Positions 10,501-18,745 are shown, counted from the first letter of the stretch. The stretch is DNA of 64,000 nucleotides from Ruegeria atlantica (GCF_001458195.1 NZ_CYPU01000021.1:1-64000), one strand, 5' to 3'. The notes: generated from the letters alone by a model not told the origin. Made by a program: numbers and translations.

Positions 10501-10918
10501 CGAAGTAGGCGAGGACCCCGTCGCCCAGCAATTTGGCCACATGGCCACCATGATCGACTATCGTTTGGGAAACTGCGTGATGATACTGCTGCATGAGGCG
10601 ACGGAGATCTTCCGGGTCGAGTTGGGCAGACAGTTTGGTCGACCCCACTAAATCGCAGAACATAACGGTCAATTGCCGCCGTTCGGCCAGCACGTCTCGC
10701 TGCTCAGTTCTTAGCTGTTTCTTTTCAGAGGTTTCGTTCGTCTCCAGGAAATTGAGCGCGGCACTCAATTTTCGCCGATGACCAAGGGAAAGGCCCAACG
10801 AGATCAGATCATCATCAGTCAGATGGTGCAGTGTTTCGAAATCCACATCGTTATCGTTGAAAGCACTCAGATACTGCCCAAGGGCCAAGCTCTCGAGAAA
10901 CTCAGTCAGATCTACCAT
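7577..10918 (-). CDS. SAM domain-class III nucleotide cyclase-ATPase-TPR signalling protein
   Basis: A 1113-residue multidomain protein. Residues 1-60 are a SAM domain (EFLESLALGQYLSAF..., LSLGHRRKLSAAL). Residues 80-260 are a class III adenylate/guanylate cyclase with metal aspartates Asp89 (FCDLVGST) and Asp133 (LLGDGVLAYFG) and the transition-state pair Asn210/Arg214 (PNLAARL). Residues about 282-600 are an AAA_16/STAND ATPase (LVGRSEEADLL; Walker A GEAGIGKS at 310-317; IVFEDLHWSDD). The rest is helical TPR-like repeats. The known architecture suggests a signal-gated cyclase, but the ligand is unknown. The ATG at 10918 follows AGAGGGG; a TTG 15 bases upstream is less likely. It is monocistronic. 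Confidence 0.9.
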   Translation of the reverse strand: MVDLTEFLESLALGQYLSAFNDNDVDFETLHHLTDDDLISLGLSLGHRRKLSAALNFLETNETSEKKQLRTEQRDVLAERRQLTVMFCDLVGSTKLSAQLDPEDLRRLMQQYHHAVSQTIVDHGGHVAKLLGDGVLAYFGFPDAKENDSENAVRAARHVVSSVSQVSPVGPGAPDSLEVRIGIATGTVVIGDMTGASVTDFDSVVGETPNLAARLQTLADPGSIVISAETQALVGDVFDYEALGAQQISGFSDPLPAWRVLHEKTGTNRFDVLRGADITDLVGRSEEADLLRRRWASVEQGTGSVVFISGEAGIGKSRLLKSLRREIVNDDITRLQFQCSNFHRGTAFAPVIGYFEHVAGFAHDDNPERRLSKFKSALGENPNEIIASLLRLKNARKMSDIEPDPELRRERVLVELMEMVELRGAKGPMLIVFEDLHWSDDSTLEFVNRVVDAASRLPILLVVTARPGVEVAWTNDPHVSFMMLKRLDRKAVRALIQAVTQGRSLPAAVQDQIAQRTDGVPLFIEELTRSILHSDYLREDGDRLVVAGAISQQAIPMTLQETLMARLDRLSPVKDVAQLGAVIGRRFTADLILVASQADQETLFSSLKILELEGLVSRRGSGPDAVYEFRHALIQEAAYGSLLKSRRLELHERIGRHLMEHAENSDPAMIAYHLTEAGLRPEAIDFWIAAGDRSNETAGFAEALENYSHALEHLREISASEARHAREIDVLLSIGPCQVQVLGPASDEVYETYFTALQLGDDHGAPEQRFKALWGLWFYYFMLGAVPKMRDLANRLIPLAKEIGDEALELEGHHCEWAALSLLGDFAGALTSTEKGIEAYEEEKHHWMTFHYGGHDPGLCAHSLKAVNLCVLGYPDRAKEIADKAIGQAIRLNHGYSLLETLFCSLIVMMLRSEYDAINSQAGRLIALTDAGRLPPEARDLASGFVGWVETETGSETEGLARMERSISGWQGFWGAWCFPLDAAFALALAQKGNAEAALQIVKTASEMGGNTGGHWWDAEFNRIRGNILLCKDASEHDAAEECFVRAKAAAQARQARLFELRAAVDLTKLRLQSGDLQAARDHLEPILTKFTEGRDLPDFLRAREILDRCNLE

Positions 10919-11087
10919 CGGCGCCCCTCTCAAACCTTTAACTCGCGCTCACGGCACTCGTTGCAAAGAGACCCTAGCAATAACTTAGAAAGTTGTCGCT
11001 TCTTACTCTCGTTTATCCAAAACCGAAAAAGTTTTCCGTTCTGAACATTGTAAGCTTCTACGCCTAGTCCAAACGCCTACGACGACT

Positions 11088-11157
11088 CCGGGCTCGGAAC
11101 AGTCGTTCGCTGCGCAGTGCGCCAGTGACCGCTGTGCGGACATAGCTGCCATTCGCC
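11088..11157. repeat. Intergenic repeat, clear copy 1
   Basis: A 70-base segment whose hand alignment with 25641-25710 gives 54 identical bases, including an uninterrupted CAGTCGTTCGCTGCGC block. It lies in the 352-base gap between the divergent cyclase and GNAT genes. The remainder of that gap shows nothing I can name beyond the two likely promoters. Confidence 0.6.
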
Positions 11158-11270
11158 CTTTCCCAAAATCCTCTTTGTGTCGCAGTCTTGCGCGTGACGT
11201 CCGCTTGACGACACGACCCCTATCAAACGATCATCTCCGAACTGTCATGTGGTACTTCGAGGGAAATCTC

Positions 11271-12068
11271 ATGGAAGTATTCGGAAGTGAAGCACAACGA
11301 CGCATGTCAACCATGGGCGAGCATCTTATGCAGCTGTTGGGTGATGACCCTCGGTTTTGTAGCCATGGGCGTGGTATACAGATTGCCAACGAATATAGCG
11401 GGGCGTTGGATGATGCCGTCGCAATGGCCCGAATTCTTGGCATCACGGCGATAGAAAGCATACCGCGTGAGGAGGTTGCGTCGGCGCGCGAACGAATTGA
11501 AAGCGAGGGTTTAAAGACCGACACGATTGCTTGCTATCTTGGCGGTCTGAACTGTGTCGAAGCCGCTCGGCAAGTGGTCGCAACTCAGGCGTTGCCCGAA
11601 GATTTATCCATACGAGTGATTGATCGCACCTCTCCGCCAGAATGGCTTGAAGCTTTCGCAGAAGTCGCGTTGAACCACGGTGTTTTATCGCCAATAGGTC
11701 CGGTGATGCGCGGATTGTCTCGTCCCGGATTTGCTATGGTCGTCGTTGATAAATCTGGTGCCCCAGTCGCAACTGCGGGCTCAGTTCTGTGTCATCCCTC
11801 CAGCAGTCGGCTGCATAGTCGCGCACAATGGGGGCAACTCTCGACCAAACCTGAACGCATGGGCGAGGGCATTGCAAAAGTCTTGGGGGCGATAGCTCTA
11901 ATTCACTCGCATGAAAAGCTTGGGGCCACAGGGTTCAAGACAGGCGTCGCTCCGGGCAACATTCCCTCTGCACGGCTTTGCGAAAGCCTTGGCTTGGAGG
12001 ACAGTGGAAGCGACATAGTCGCGATCATAGACCCTCTCGTATACTCAGAAGATCGGTTAACCAAGTGA
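11271..12068 (+). CDS. GNAT-like acetyltransferase family protein
   Basis: A 265-residue protein whose C-terminal half fits a GNAT fold: a strand with FAMVVVDKSGAPVATAGSVL, then KTGVAPGNIPSARLCESLGL, the usual acetyl-CoA-binding helix and the 'N-x-x-S-x-x-L-y-x-x-x-G' ending. The N-terminal half is unfamiliar and helical. The ATG at 11271 is preferred because GAGGGA lies seven bases upstream; an in-frame ATG at 11247 and an open frame further back mean the protein could be longer. It stands alone; the substrate is unknown. Confidence 0.6.
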   Translation: MEVFGSEAQRRMSTMGEHLMQLLGDDPRFCSHGRGIQIANEYSGALDDAVAMARILGITAIESIPREEVASARERIESEGLKTDTIACYLGGLNCVEAARQVVATQALPEDLSIRVIDRTSPPEWLEAFAEVALNHGVLSPIGPVMRGLSRPGFAMVVVDKSGAPVATAGSVLCHPSSSRLHSRAQWGQLSTKPERMGEGIAKVLGAIALIHSHEKLGATGFKTGVAPGNIPSARLCESLGLEDSGSDIVAIIDPLVYSEDRLTK

Positions 12069-12085
12069 CCCATCCGGCTGTCTGT

Positions 12086-12111
12086 GGTCGCATTGTGTAA
12101 TCAGTGCGACC
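12086..12111 (+). terminator. Hairpin after the GNAT gene
   Basis: GGTCGCA (12086-12092) pairs with TGCGACC (12105-12111) around a 12-base loop, 18 bases after the stop codon. It is a plausible weak terminator or transcript-end structure, but no T-run follows. From here to 12395 I see no gene. Confidence 0.35.
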
Positions 12112-12395
12112 AAGAGCCTGAGTTAGTTCCTTGAAAAAGGTAAAACGGGGTAAACTCTAGTCTCATTTGGGCTCAAAGTGGTCGTCGGCGGCGGCGTGTC
12201 AGAATGGCGGTCTGGACAGTCTTACAAGGGAGCGTGGTGTGGGGAATGGACTTCTACCGCGGATCTGGACGTACTAGGCAACGCAAGGAGCGTGCCAACG
12301 GATCGAAGGCAAATGTTGTGGCAGCACGACATGCTTCACGCCTTTCCTAAGCGGCGCTAGTCTCCCGTCATAGCAACGCTGAAAGGAGCCGCCCA

Positions 12396-12665
12396 ATGTC
12401 CCTCTTCTCTAAACTCTTCGGTGGTGGTGAAAAGTCGGAGCTGGAGCCAGTCTCTTACAGAGGGTTCGAAATCTATCCGGACCTGATGCCCGAAGGTGGC
12501 AAATACCGCCTTCTAGCCCGTATCGAAAAGACCATCGACGGAGATCGCAAGGCCCATACTGTGATCCGGGCGGATGTTTTTGAGACCCGGGATCAGGGCG
12601 AAAGCTTCAGCATCGCAAAGGCGAAACAGATGATCGACGAGCAGGGCGAACGCATTTTCGATTAA
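12396..12665 (+). CDS. HlyU-family protein
   Basis: An 89-residue protein matching the HlyU family of small proteins: it begins MSLFSKLFGGG, has a central strand region (EPVSYRGFEIYPDLMPEGG, YRLLARIEK) and ends with IRADVF and AKQMIDEQGERIF. The family takes its name from a Vibrio haemolysin regulator, but in alphaproteobacteria its job is not established and it lacks an obvious DNA-binding helix-turn-helix. AAGGAG lies 9 bases before the ATG. It is a single gene with no clear operon partner. Confidence 0.8.
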   Translation: MSLFSKLFGGGEKSELEPVSYRGFEIYPDLMPEGGKYRLLARIEKTIDGDRKAHTVIRADVFETRDQGESFSIAKAKQMIDEQGERIFD

Positions 12666-12881
12666 GCAAACAGACAGCCTAAGGTATGCGATGCAATCGA
12701 CGGATGGTTCCGCAAAGTAGACATCCGCCCCGATCTGGCGAAAGAACGCTAAGCAGGCCAAGCAGTCATTGGAAGTCTTAGATACCCGATACATGCAGCT
12801 GCAATCTGGGTCCCAATTTCGTCTATTTTACTGCCTGTGCTACCCTGTTGCATTTATCGTATGTAATTGGGGGCTGAAGAT

Positions 12882-13415
12882 ATGTGGAACATGGAACAGT
12901 TTGTAGCGGACTGCCGGACCGCAGTAGATCAGGACGCGTCTCACAAATCGATGGCTGAGGTGGTGGACCGGGCGATGCGCGATCCCGCGGGCGTGACGCA
13001 AGCCTTGGGAGAGCCGACCGAAAGCGGTATATTTCCCATTTACAAGTCAGGTGATCTGACAATCGTCAACGTCGTATGGAAGCCAGGAATGACCATAATG
13101 CCCCACAATCACGAAATGTGGGCCGTGATCGGTATTTATGGTGGCCGAGAAGATAACATTTTTTGGCGGCGCGTAGCAGATGACCCTAACGGACGCATTG
13201 AAGCGGCGGGGGCTCGAGCATTGTCGACGGGTGAATATGCTCCGCTTGGTAAGGACCTCATTCACTCGGTTACAAACCCTATCCCCAAGTTGACCGGAGC
13301 AATCCACGTATACGGCGGGGATTTTTTTGAAGCTGAGCGAAGCGAATGGGATCTTGAAAACCTGACGGAACATGCCTATGACATGTCGAAGGTTCGCGCG
13401 TTATTCGAGGACTAG
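12882..13415 (+). CDS. Cupin metal-dependent enzyme, cysteine-dioxygenase-like fold
   Basis: A 177-residue cupin. Two metal histidines occur in MPHNHEMWAVIGIYGGRED (His75 and His77), with the Glu after them, and a third in GKDLIHSVTNP, the arrangement of the double-stranded beta-helix enzymes related to cysteine dioxygenase. The substrate is unknown. The ATG at 12882 has a G-rich stretch at 12869-12873 eight bases before it; a TTG at 12867 would add five residues. It is followed 125 bases later by an aldo/keto reductase on the same strand, so the two may act together, but no shared pathway is evident. Confidence 0.75.
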   Translation: MWNMEQFVADCRTAVDQDASHKSMAEVVDRAMRDPAGVTQALGEPTESGIFPIYKSGDLTIVNVVWKPGMTIMPHNHEMWAVIGIYGGREDNIFWRRVADDPNGRIEAAGARALSTGEYAPLGKDLIHSVTNPIPKLTGAIHVYGGDFFEAERSEWDLENLTEHAYDMSKVRALFED

Positions 13416-13540
13416 TTTGCAGTTTGACAATCTACGTTGGCAATGCCTGAGGCATGTTCCGTCCATACGTCAGGCTTCGCTGATAGCCGATTACTATCTC
13501 GTTGAATTGACACGGGGTGATGATCTCGGATTATGGACAG

Positions 13541-14608
13541 ATGAGCAAATTACAACGCCCCCCGAAGCCTCGGCCACGCCCATTTCTTCCTAATCCGGAC
13601 CGCTACGAGCAAATGGTCTATCGCCGTTGTGGGCAGTCTGGCATAAAGCTACCCGCGATAAGCCTTGGGCTATGGCACAACTTTGGTGGGGATACCCCGC
13701 ATCAGACAAAGCGCGATCTCTGCCGCACTGCTTTTGACTTGGGTATAACGCACTTTGATTTAGCAAATAACTATGGCCCACCACCGGGATCGGCGGAAGA
13801 AGCATTCGGTGAAATTTTAAAAACTGATTTCGCAGGCTATCGGGACGAACTCATCATATCTACCAAGGCAGGGTATGATATGTGGCCGGGCCCCTATGGG
13901 GAGTGGGGATCACGAAAGTATCTTGTGGCCTCTTGTGATCAGTCGCTCAAGCGGATGGGTTTAGAATACGCAGATATCTTTTATTCCCACCGCTACGATC
14001 CAGATACCCCTCTGGAAGAAACTATGGGAGCCTTAGACTATATAGTGCGCTCTGGGCGCGCACTTTACGCCGGAATTTCAAGCTACAATTCACAACGAAC
14101 GCGCGAAGCGCTGGCCATCTTGAAAGACCTTGGCACGCCGTGCCTGATTCATCAGCCGTCGTATAACCTACTCAACCGTTGGGTTGAGCGGGACGGGCTC
14201 TTGGACACGCTTGACGAATTGAACGTGGGATCGATTGCGTTCACGCCACTTGCCCAGGGTATTTTGACATCGAAGTATCTGAACGGCATTCCCGAAGACA
14301 GTCGTGCGACCCAAGGCAAGTCTCTATTGGACGGCATGATCAACGAACGTTCATTGACGAGTGTCAGGGCTCTAAACGACATAGCGGCGTCACGCGGTCA
14401 ATCATTAGCTCAGATGGCGCTTTCTTGGGTGCTGAGAGGGGACCGGATTACGACAGCCCTTATTGGCGCTTCGCGACCTGAGCAGATCGTGGATTGCGTA
14501 GGTGCGGTCCAGAATTTGGAATTTACCGAAGCGGAACTCGCTAAGATTGACGAGGTCAGCTCGGAAGAGGAAATCAATCTCTGGGCGCGATCCTCGGAAA
14601 TTGAGTAA
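13541..14608 (+). CDS. Aldo/keto reductase, YghZ/GpR type
   Basis: A 355-residue NADPH-dependent reductase very close in pattern to Escherichia coli YghZ (L-glyceraldehyde 3-phosphate reductase). The tetrad is visible: Asp and Tyr in FDLANNYGPPPGSAEE, Lys in IISTKAGYDMWPGPYG, His in IFYSHRYDPDTP. Late motifs IHQPSYNLLNRW, FTPLAQGILTSKYLNG and GASRPEQI are family hallmarks. Such enzymes detoxify or reduce short aldehydes such as methylglyoxal. The exact start is uncertain: starts at 13517 (GTG) and 13520 are also in frame, but homologues begin near the NPDRYEQM segment. Confidence 0.88.
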   Translation: MSKLQRPPKPRPRPFLPNPDRYEQMVYRRCGQSGIKLPAISLGLWHNFGGDTPHQTKRDLCRTAFDLGITHFDLANNYGPPPGSAEEAFGEILKTDFAGYRDELIISTKAGYDMWPGPYGEWGSRKYLVASCDQSLKRMGLEYADIFYSHRYDPDTPLEETMGALDYIVRSGRALYAGISSYNSQRTREALAILKDLGTPCLIHQPSYNLLNRWVERDGLLDTLDELNVGSIAFTPLAQGILTSKYLNGIPEDSRATQGKSLLDGMINERSLTSVRALNDIAASRGQSLAQMALSWVLRGDRITTALIGASRPEQIVDCVGAVQNLEFTEAELAKIDEVSSEEEINLWARSSEIE

Positions 14609-14743
14609 GATTGTTGACCACTGATTTTTGGTGCTAGCAGGTTCTTCTGCTTAATCGCATAGCGAGAAAAAGTCTGCTTTGGGCGGCGGTTTCAACTGAT
14701 CGATGCAACACTTTAATCTTTTTGGAAAGATGGAGTGTAAGCC

Positions 14744-15100
14744 ATGGCCTATCGTCGTCGCATATTTTTCACAGACAAACAGAAGTCAGAGATATGGGAT
14801 CGATGGCAACGCGGAGAGTCGATGAGTTCTATAGGGCGGCTTTTTGATCGCGAGTCGTCTTCGATCTATCCACTCCTTGCTCGCACTGGCGGCATTCGCC
14901 CGCCGGCCCGCGTCAGATCCCGGCGCGCTCTGACACTCTGCGATCGAGAGGAGATATCGAGGGGCTTACGTGCGAGGGTCTCGATACGGTCGATTGCCCG
15001 TGCTTTGAACCGATCGGCGTCCACAATCAGTCGAGAGGTCCGACGTAATGGTGGTGCCAAACATTGGCGAAATGGCAGCCTTTCAGTGAGATCATGTTGA
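14744..15100 (+). pseudogene. IS30-family transposase, N-terminal remnant
   Basis: The first about 104 residues match the start of IS30-type transposases: RIFFTDKQKSEIWDRWQRG, then a second helix-turn-helix (SIRSIARALNRSASTISREV) ending REVRRNGG. The protein then changes into unrelated sequence (from about base 15056) and stops. The whole DDE catalytic domain is missing, so it is inactive. It abuts an oppositely oriented IS6 fragment, making this a nested insertion scar. Confidence 0.8.
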
Positions 15101-15335
15101 AACCTTTTCGAAACTTATTCGACTGGCGCGGTTTTTTAAGGATCTCGGATGCAAACATAGGTCCAAATCTGCTGCACCAAAATCGAACCGTCTCGTGACT
15201 TACGTCCATGCCGCGCTCATGCAGAATATCTTCCACGTTCCGCAGCGACAGCGGGAACCGGACATACATCATAACCGCTAGGCAAATGATCTCTGGGCTG
15301 GTTTTGAAGTGGCGAAATGGATTGGGTTTTGTCAT
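15027..15335 (-). pseudogene. IS6-family transposase, N-terminal remnant
   Basis: From the ATG at 15335 the frame reads as an IS6/IS26-type transposase start: FRHFKTSPEIICLAVMMYVR, FPLSLRNVEDILHERG, DVSHETVRFWCSRFGPMFAS. After about 66 residues (near base 15137) it changes to unrelated sequence, so the DDE domain is lost. The remaining codons to 15027 run antisense into the IS30 remnant. No complete inverted ends could be assigned. Confidence 0.8.
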
Positions 15336-15470
15336 CCCACGAAGCTACGGAACCACCCTACCCAACTCAAGCAAAGTTCTTCTGACATGGCCACCAAAGC
15401 GCGTCGGTCGCTACTGTCAGATACAAACAGCCAGAGACGAGCGAAACTGTTCCGTGGGTCTAGCAAAGTT

Positions 15471-15508
15471 AAAGTGTTCTGATAGCACCCGTTGTGGGAC
15501 ACTTTTTT
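15471..15508 (+). terminator. Likely rho-independent terminator
   Basis: AAAGTGT (15471-15477) pairs with ACACTTT (15499-15505), with further pairing possible inside (CACCC/GTGGG-like), and a run of six T starts at 15503. It would stop plus-strand transcription coming out of the IS30/IS6 scar before the GST gene. Confidence 0.55.
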
Positions 15509-15589
15509 AACGAAGTATCGCTGTGCTGGTGCTTTTGCCGTAACAAACTGATATCCGTTGATGCAACCGGAGTTTAGGACAGATAAGCC

Positions 15590-16228
15590 TTGATAGACCT
15601 TCATACTTGGACCACCCCCAACGGTCGAAAAGTCTCGATCATGCTCGAAGAGCTTGGCGTGCCGTATAGCACACATTCCATCGACATCTCGAAAGGCGAG
15701 CAATTTGCCCCTGAATTTCTGAAGATCGCGCCAAACAACCGTATCCCTGCCATCATCGACCATGAGACAGGGATCAGTTTGATGGAGACTGGTGCGATTA
15801 TGCTTTACCTCGCCGAAAAGTATGGCCGGTTCCTTCCTGAAGGCGACGATAAATGGCCCGCTATTGAGTGGCTTATGTGGCAGATGGGTGGTGTAGGTCC
15901 GATGTTCGGGCAGGTCCACCATTTCGTGAAGTACAACCGCGGCCAATCAAGCTATGCAGAAGAGCGATACTCCAACGAAGCAAAACGTTTGTATGGTGTC
16001 CTGAACACGCGACTGCAGGACCGGGTTTTCATCGCTGGCGCCGGGCGCGGCGAATACTCGATCACCGATATGGCCACGTGGCCATGGGTCTCACGATTTG
16101 AGTGGCAGGAGATAGACTTGAACGACTATCCGAACGTGAAAGGCTGGTACGTACGCATCGCCGAACGTCCGGCCGTTCAGCGGGGATACCAAGTCCCGAA
16201 GTACATAACCAAAGTTCCCATGCCCTGA
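15590..16228 (+). CDS. Glutathione S-transferase, Nu class (YfcG/YghU-like)
   Basis: A 212-residue thioredoxin-fold GST. The start MIDLHTWTTPNGRKVSIMLE carries the TPNG motif of the Nu class, which binds two glutathiones and acts as a disulfide-bond reductase. Glutathione-site motifs (NNRIPAIIDH, LMETGAIMLYLAEKYG) and the all-alpha domain with QVHHFVKYNRG and YSITDMATWPW follow. Translation starts at a TTG: an in-frame TAA at 15584 blocks anything longer, and the TTG matches the Met of E. coli YfcG. It follows the insertion scar by about 250 bases. Confidence 0.9.
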   Translation: MIDLHTWTTPNGRKVSIMLEELGVPYSTHSIDISKGEQFAPEFLKIAPNNRIPAIIDHETGISLMETGAIMLYLAEKYGRFLPEGDDKWPAIEWLMWQMGGVGPMFGQVHHFVKYNRGQSSYAEERYSNEAKRLYGVLNTRLQDRVFIAGAGRGEYSITDMATWPWVSRFEWQEIDLNDYPNVKGWYVRIAERPAVQRGYQVPKYITKVPMP

Positions 16229-16470
16229 GGTTTGCGACAGGAAGGGCCTCAAAACCAGCCACCAATCCACTGCGAGTTCGCAGTTTGTTGATGGTCTGCT
16301 GCGGGCTCAAATCGGTGATCGGCTGCATCCCTCATCAATTACCACTCTGCGAAATTTTCAGTCATTGATTCAGACGAAGTGGACGGGCACTCTGCAGGCC
16401 ACAATGAAGCATGATCAGTCTTGATACCTGCCAACCGGGCATTTCCCGGCAACGCCAATTATTGGGGTTT

Positions 16471-16507
16471 TGTGATCTTGAGAGTTTCACTAACGTTCTA
16501 GATCACA
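16471..16507. promoter_or_regulatory. Inverted repeat TGTGATCT...AGATCACA
   Basis: Perfect 8-base arms at 16471-16478 and 16500-16507, separated by 21 bases, just upstream of the ribosome site of the GST-like gene at 16534. The arms resemble CRP half-sites, but the spacing does not fit a single CRP site. It may be an operator or leader hairpin. The rest of 16229-16470 shows nothing else. Confidence 0.4.
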
Positions 16508-16533
16508 CCGCAAACAGAAAAGAGGCTGACACC

Positions 16534-17478
16534 ATGCCCGATCCAACTACGGAGATAATCTTGCACAACTATCCGCAATCCCCCGTAGCGGAGAAAGTGC
16601 GCGTGGCCTTTGGAATCAAGCAGCTGTCCTGGCGCAATGTTGAGATACCACGTCTGCCGCCGAAACCGATGCTGACAGCGCTTACGGGCGGCTACCGACG
16701 GACCCCCGTCATGCAAATTGGCGCGGACATTTATTGCGACAGCCAATGTATCCTTCGCGAGCTTGAACGTCGTCACCCGACACAGACGTTCATGCCAACA
16801 TCTGAGCCCGGGTTGATGTGGTGTCTCAGTCGGTACACCGATGGTGATCTGTTCTCGCTTGCAGTGAAAATCGTTCTTGGATCTGCCGGTGATGATCTGC
16901 CAAGTGATTTTGCGGAGGACCGTGGACGTTTATACATTGGCAAGGATTGGGCTGAAGGCCTTAAACGTGCCAACAAGCAGCTTCCTCATCTGGTCGCACA
17001 GATGCGTGCGCCGCTGTCTTGGATGGATGCACAGTTGCGCGACGGACGCTCTTTTTTGCTTGGCTCTGATCCTGCGGCCATTGACGCGCAGATGTATCAT
17101 TGCATTTGGTTTATTCGTGGGCGGTGGGATGGTGGCCCTGAGATGCTATCCGAATTTCCTGACCTGACACGCTGGGAGGAAAATGTGCGCGCACTCGGAC
17201 ATGGAACTTCCCACGCAATGCGTGCTGAAGACGCAATTGATCAGGCAAAAAATACCGAGCCCGCGTCAAAGACCGGTGCAACCCCTCACGATCCGCAGGA
17301 CCTTCGAGTTGGTACTTTTGTAGCGGTCAGCCCTGATGTCGAAGGCGGCGAGCAACCCGTCGAAGGCAAGGTGCATTACGCGGATGCTGAGACAATTGCG
17401 ATTTTGCGTACGAGCGATGAGGTGGGAACGGTCTGTGTGCATTTTCCACGTAGTGGCTATCGCGTATCCGTAGCCTAA
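16534..17478 (+). CDS. GST-like protein with extra C-terminal domain
   Basis: A 314-residue protein. Residues 6-85 are a GST N-terminal thioredoxin fold (ILHNYPQSPVAEKVRVAFG, then TPVMQIGADIYCDSQCILRE), and about 100-240 an alpha-helical GST_C domain. The final about 60 residues (DLRVGTFVAVSPDVEGG to the end) are a separate, beta-rich piece not part of ordinary GSTs; it is joined by a Lys/Thr/Pro-rich linker. The start at 16534 has AAAGAGG upstream. It is the second GST in line, 305 bases after the first. Substrate unknown. Confidence 0.78.
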   Translation: MPDPTTEIILHNYPQSPVAEKVRVAFGIKQLSWRNVEIPRLPPKPMLTALTGGYRRTPVMQIGADIYCDSQCILRELERRHPTQTFMPTSEPGLMWCLSRYTDGDLFSLAVKIVLGSAGDDLPSDFAEDRGRLYIGKDWAEGLKRANKQLPHLVAQMRAPLSWMDAQLRDGRSFLLGSDPAAIDAQMYHCIWFIRGRWDGGPEMLSEFPDLTRWEENVRALGHGTSHAMRAEDAIDQAKNTEPASKTGATPHDPQDLRVGTFVAVSPDVEGGEQPVEGKVHYADAETIAILRTSDEVGTVCVHFPRSGYRVSVA

Positions 17479-17911
17479 ACGAAAATTTTTGCCCGTCATT
17501 CGAATAGAAGTGCCAAAATGAACGCCGCAGAAGGCTAAGAAATGAATTCGCGAATGCGTGAAACAAGCCGTTGTGGAAACGCTTGCGCCGAAGAAAATCA
17601 AATATGACTTCGTCTTGTTGCGCGAGGTCTTCGGCTTTTTCGGCGATGGTCTCCGTCGCTCGGCCAACATGCAGCATGCGGTAGGTGTAGGTCTCTGTGC
17701 ATTTATTCGCTGCCCTTGGTCTAGGTTTGTTGTTGTCTAAGTAGATGACGTGGCCTGATCATCTATTAACATTTATCCAAAACAGCCATTTGTAGCCTAC
17801 CAAGGCATCCCTCGAAATTTTATCTAAGCAAAAAGAAATAGAATGCTGCGTCTTATAGAGGACTGTACAAATGACAAATTAAGTTTCTAGAGGCCTGAAC
17901 GATTGAAAAAT
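17479..17911. other. Gene-free stretch
   Basis: About 430 bases between two converging genes. A minus-strand frame over 17550-17700 has a protein-like composition but no recognisable family, start signal or neighbour support. The right part (17760-17900) is A+T-rich. No repeat copy or strong hairpin was seen. Confidence 0.3.
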
Positions 17912-18745
17912 TCAACTTCCTGCTGATGACTGCGTAAGCTTATCTGAGATGGTTGTAGCGGCCTTTACGACCAATTTCGCCAGGTCCTCAAGCTTGTGGT
18001 CGGGGAACCTTGTAATCGGACCCGAGACCGAAACCCCCGCAACTACTTTTCCTAACGAATCGAAAATAGGAGCAGCGATACAACGCATACCCAAAAACCG
18101 TTCTTCATCGTCCAATGCCCATCCTCGTTCCCTAGATTTACAAAGCTCTGCCTTCAACTCTTGCACGTCTGTAATTGAATTAGGAGTTTGCTGGACTAAA
18201 ATTTGTGGGGTCAAAAAGCTCTCCAACGCGGCCTCATCCATAAACGCCATTATAGCTTTTCCCACACCTGATGTGTGAAAGTGCGCTGCGGTCCCGTTTT
18301 TGAAAGAGGCTCTTATCGGGTTTTCGGATTCGACTTGAACAAGAAAAAGTAACAGGCCACCTTCTTCGATTGCCAGATTTGCCGTCTCGCCAGTCTCTTC
18401 CGACAGTATCCTCATCTCCGCCGGAGCGACTTCGAGCAAATTTGATCCTTCTTCAAATGTACTTCCGATTCGATACGACTGCGGTCCAATGCGCCATTTG
18501 CCTTTCTCGGCATCATGAACAACCATACCTCTCTGCTGGAGCGTGGTCAGAAGTCTGTGTGCCGTGGCAGCTGGAATGGCCGTGACCTTGGCAAGTTCCG
18601 CGAGTGTCGCACAACGCCGATCCGCGAGAAAGATCAGCACTTGAATGCCGCGATCAAGCGCAACAACGAGCGATACTTCTGCTTTCTCCTCATTTGCTTT
18701 TAGACGCGGGCGCCCTCGGCGAAGCGGTTTTTTTGTTTCATTCAT
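17912..18745 (-). CDS. IclR-family transcriptional regulator
   Basis: A 277-residue regulator. A basic N-terminal tail (LRRGRPRLK) precedes the winged helix (TLAELAKVTAIPAATAHRLL, then QQRGMVV and KWRIGPQSYRIGS), and residues about 100-265 form the IclR effector domain (ANLAIEEGGLLLFLVQVES, FHTSGVGKAIMAF, RCIAAPIFDSLGKVVAGVSV). It is transcribed away from the TRAP-amidase operon, across a 246-base gap with palindromes, so it most likely controls that operon in response to the substrate or a product (inference). ATG 18745 is chosen over a TTG at 18760. Confidence 0.9.
   Translation of the reverse strand: MNETKKPLRRGRPRLKANEEKAEVSLVVALDRGIQVLIFLADRRCATLAELAKVTAIPAATAHRLLTTLQQRGMVVHDAEKGKWRIGPQSYRIGSTFEEGSNLLEVAPAEMRILSEETGETANLAIEEGGLLLFLVQVESENPIRASFKNGTAAHFHTSGVGKAIMAFMDEAALESFLTPQILVQQTPNSITDVQELKAELCKSRERGWALDDEERFLGMRCIAAPIFDSLGKVVAGVSVSGPITRFPDHKLEDLAKLVVKAATTISDKLTQSSAGS

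Noticed and set aside
12178..12360. A 60-residue frame between the GNAT and HlyU genes
   Set aside because: No ribosome site, no family and composition like non-coding DNA.
15347..15470. A complete IS6 end next to the transposase stub
   Set aside because: I could not find matching inverted ends or a duplicated target, so no full element is claimed.
17550..17700. Minus-strand frame with protein-like composition after the GST gene
   Set aside because: No recognisable domain and no plausible start; it also overlaps the end of the GST gene in antisense.
17912..18745. BhcR of the beta-hydroxyaspartate cycle
   Set aside because: It is an IclR regulator, but none of the cycle genes (aldolase, dehydratase, iminosuccinate reductase) are next to it.
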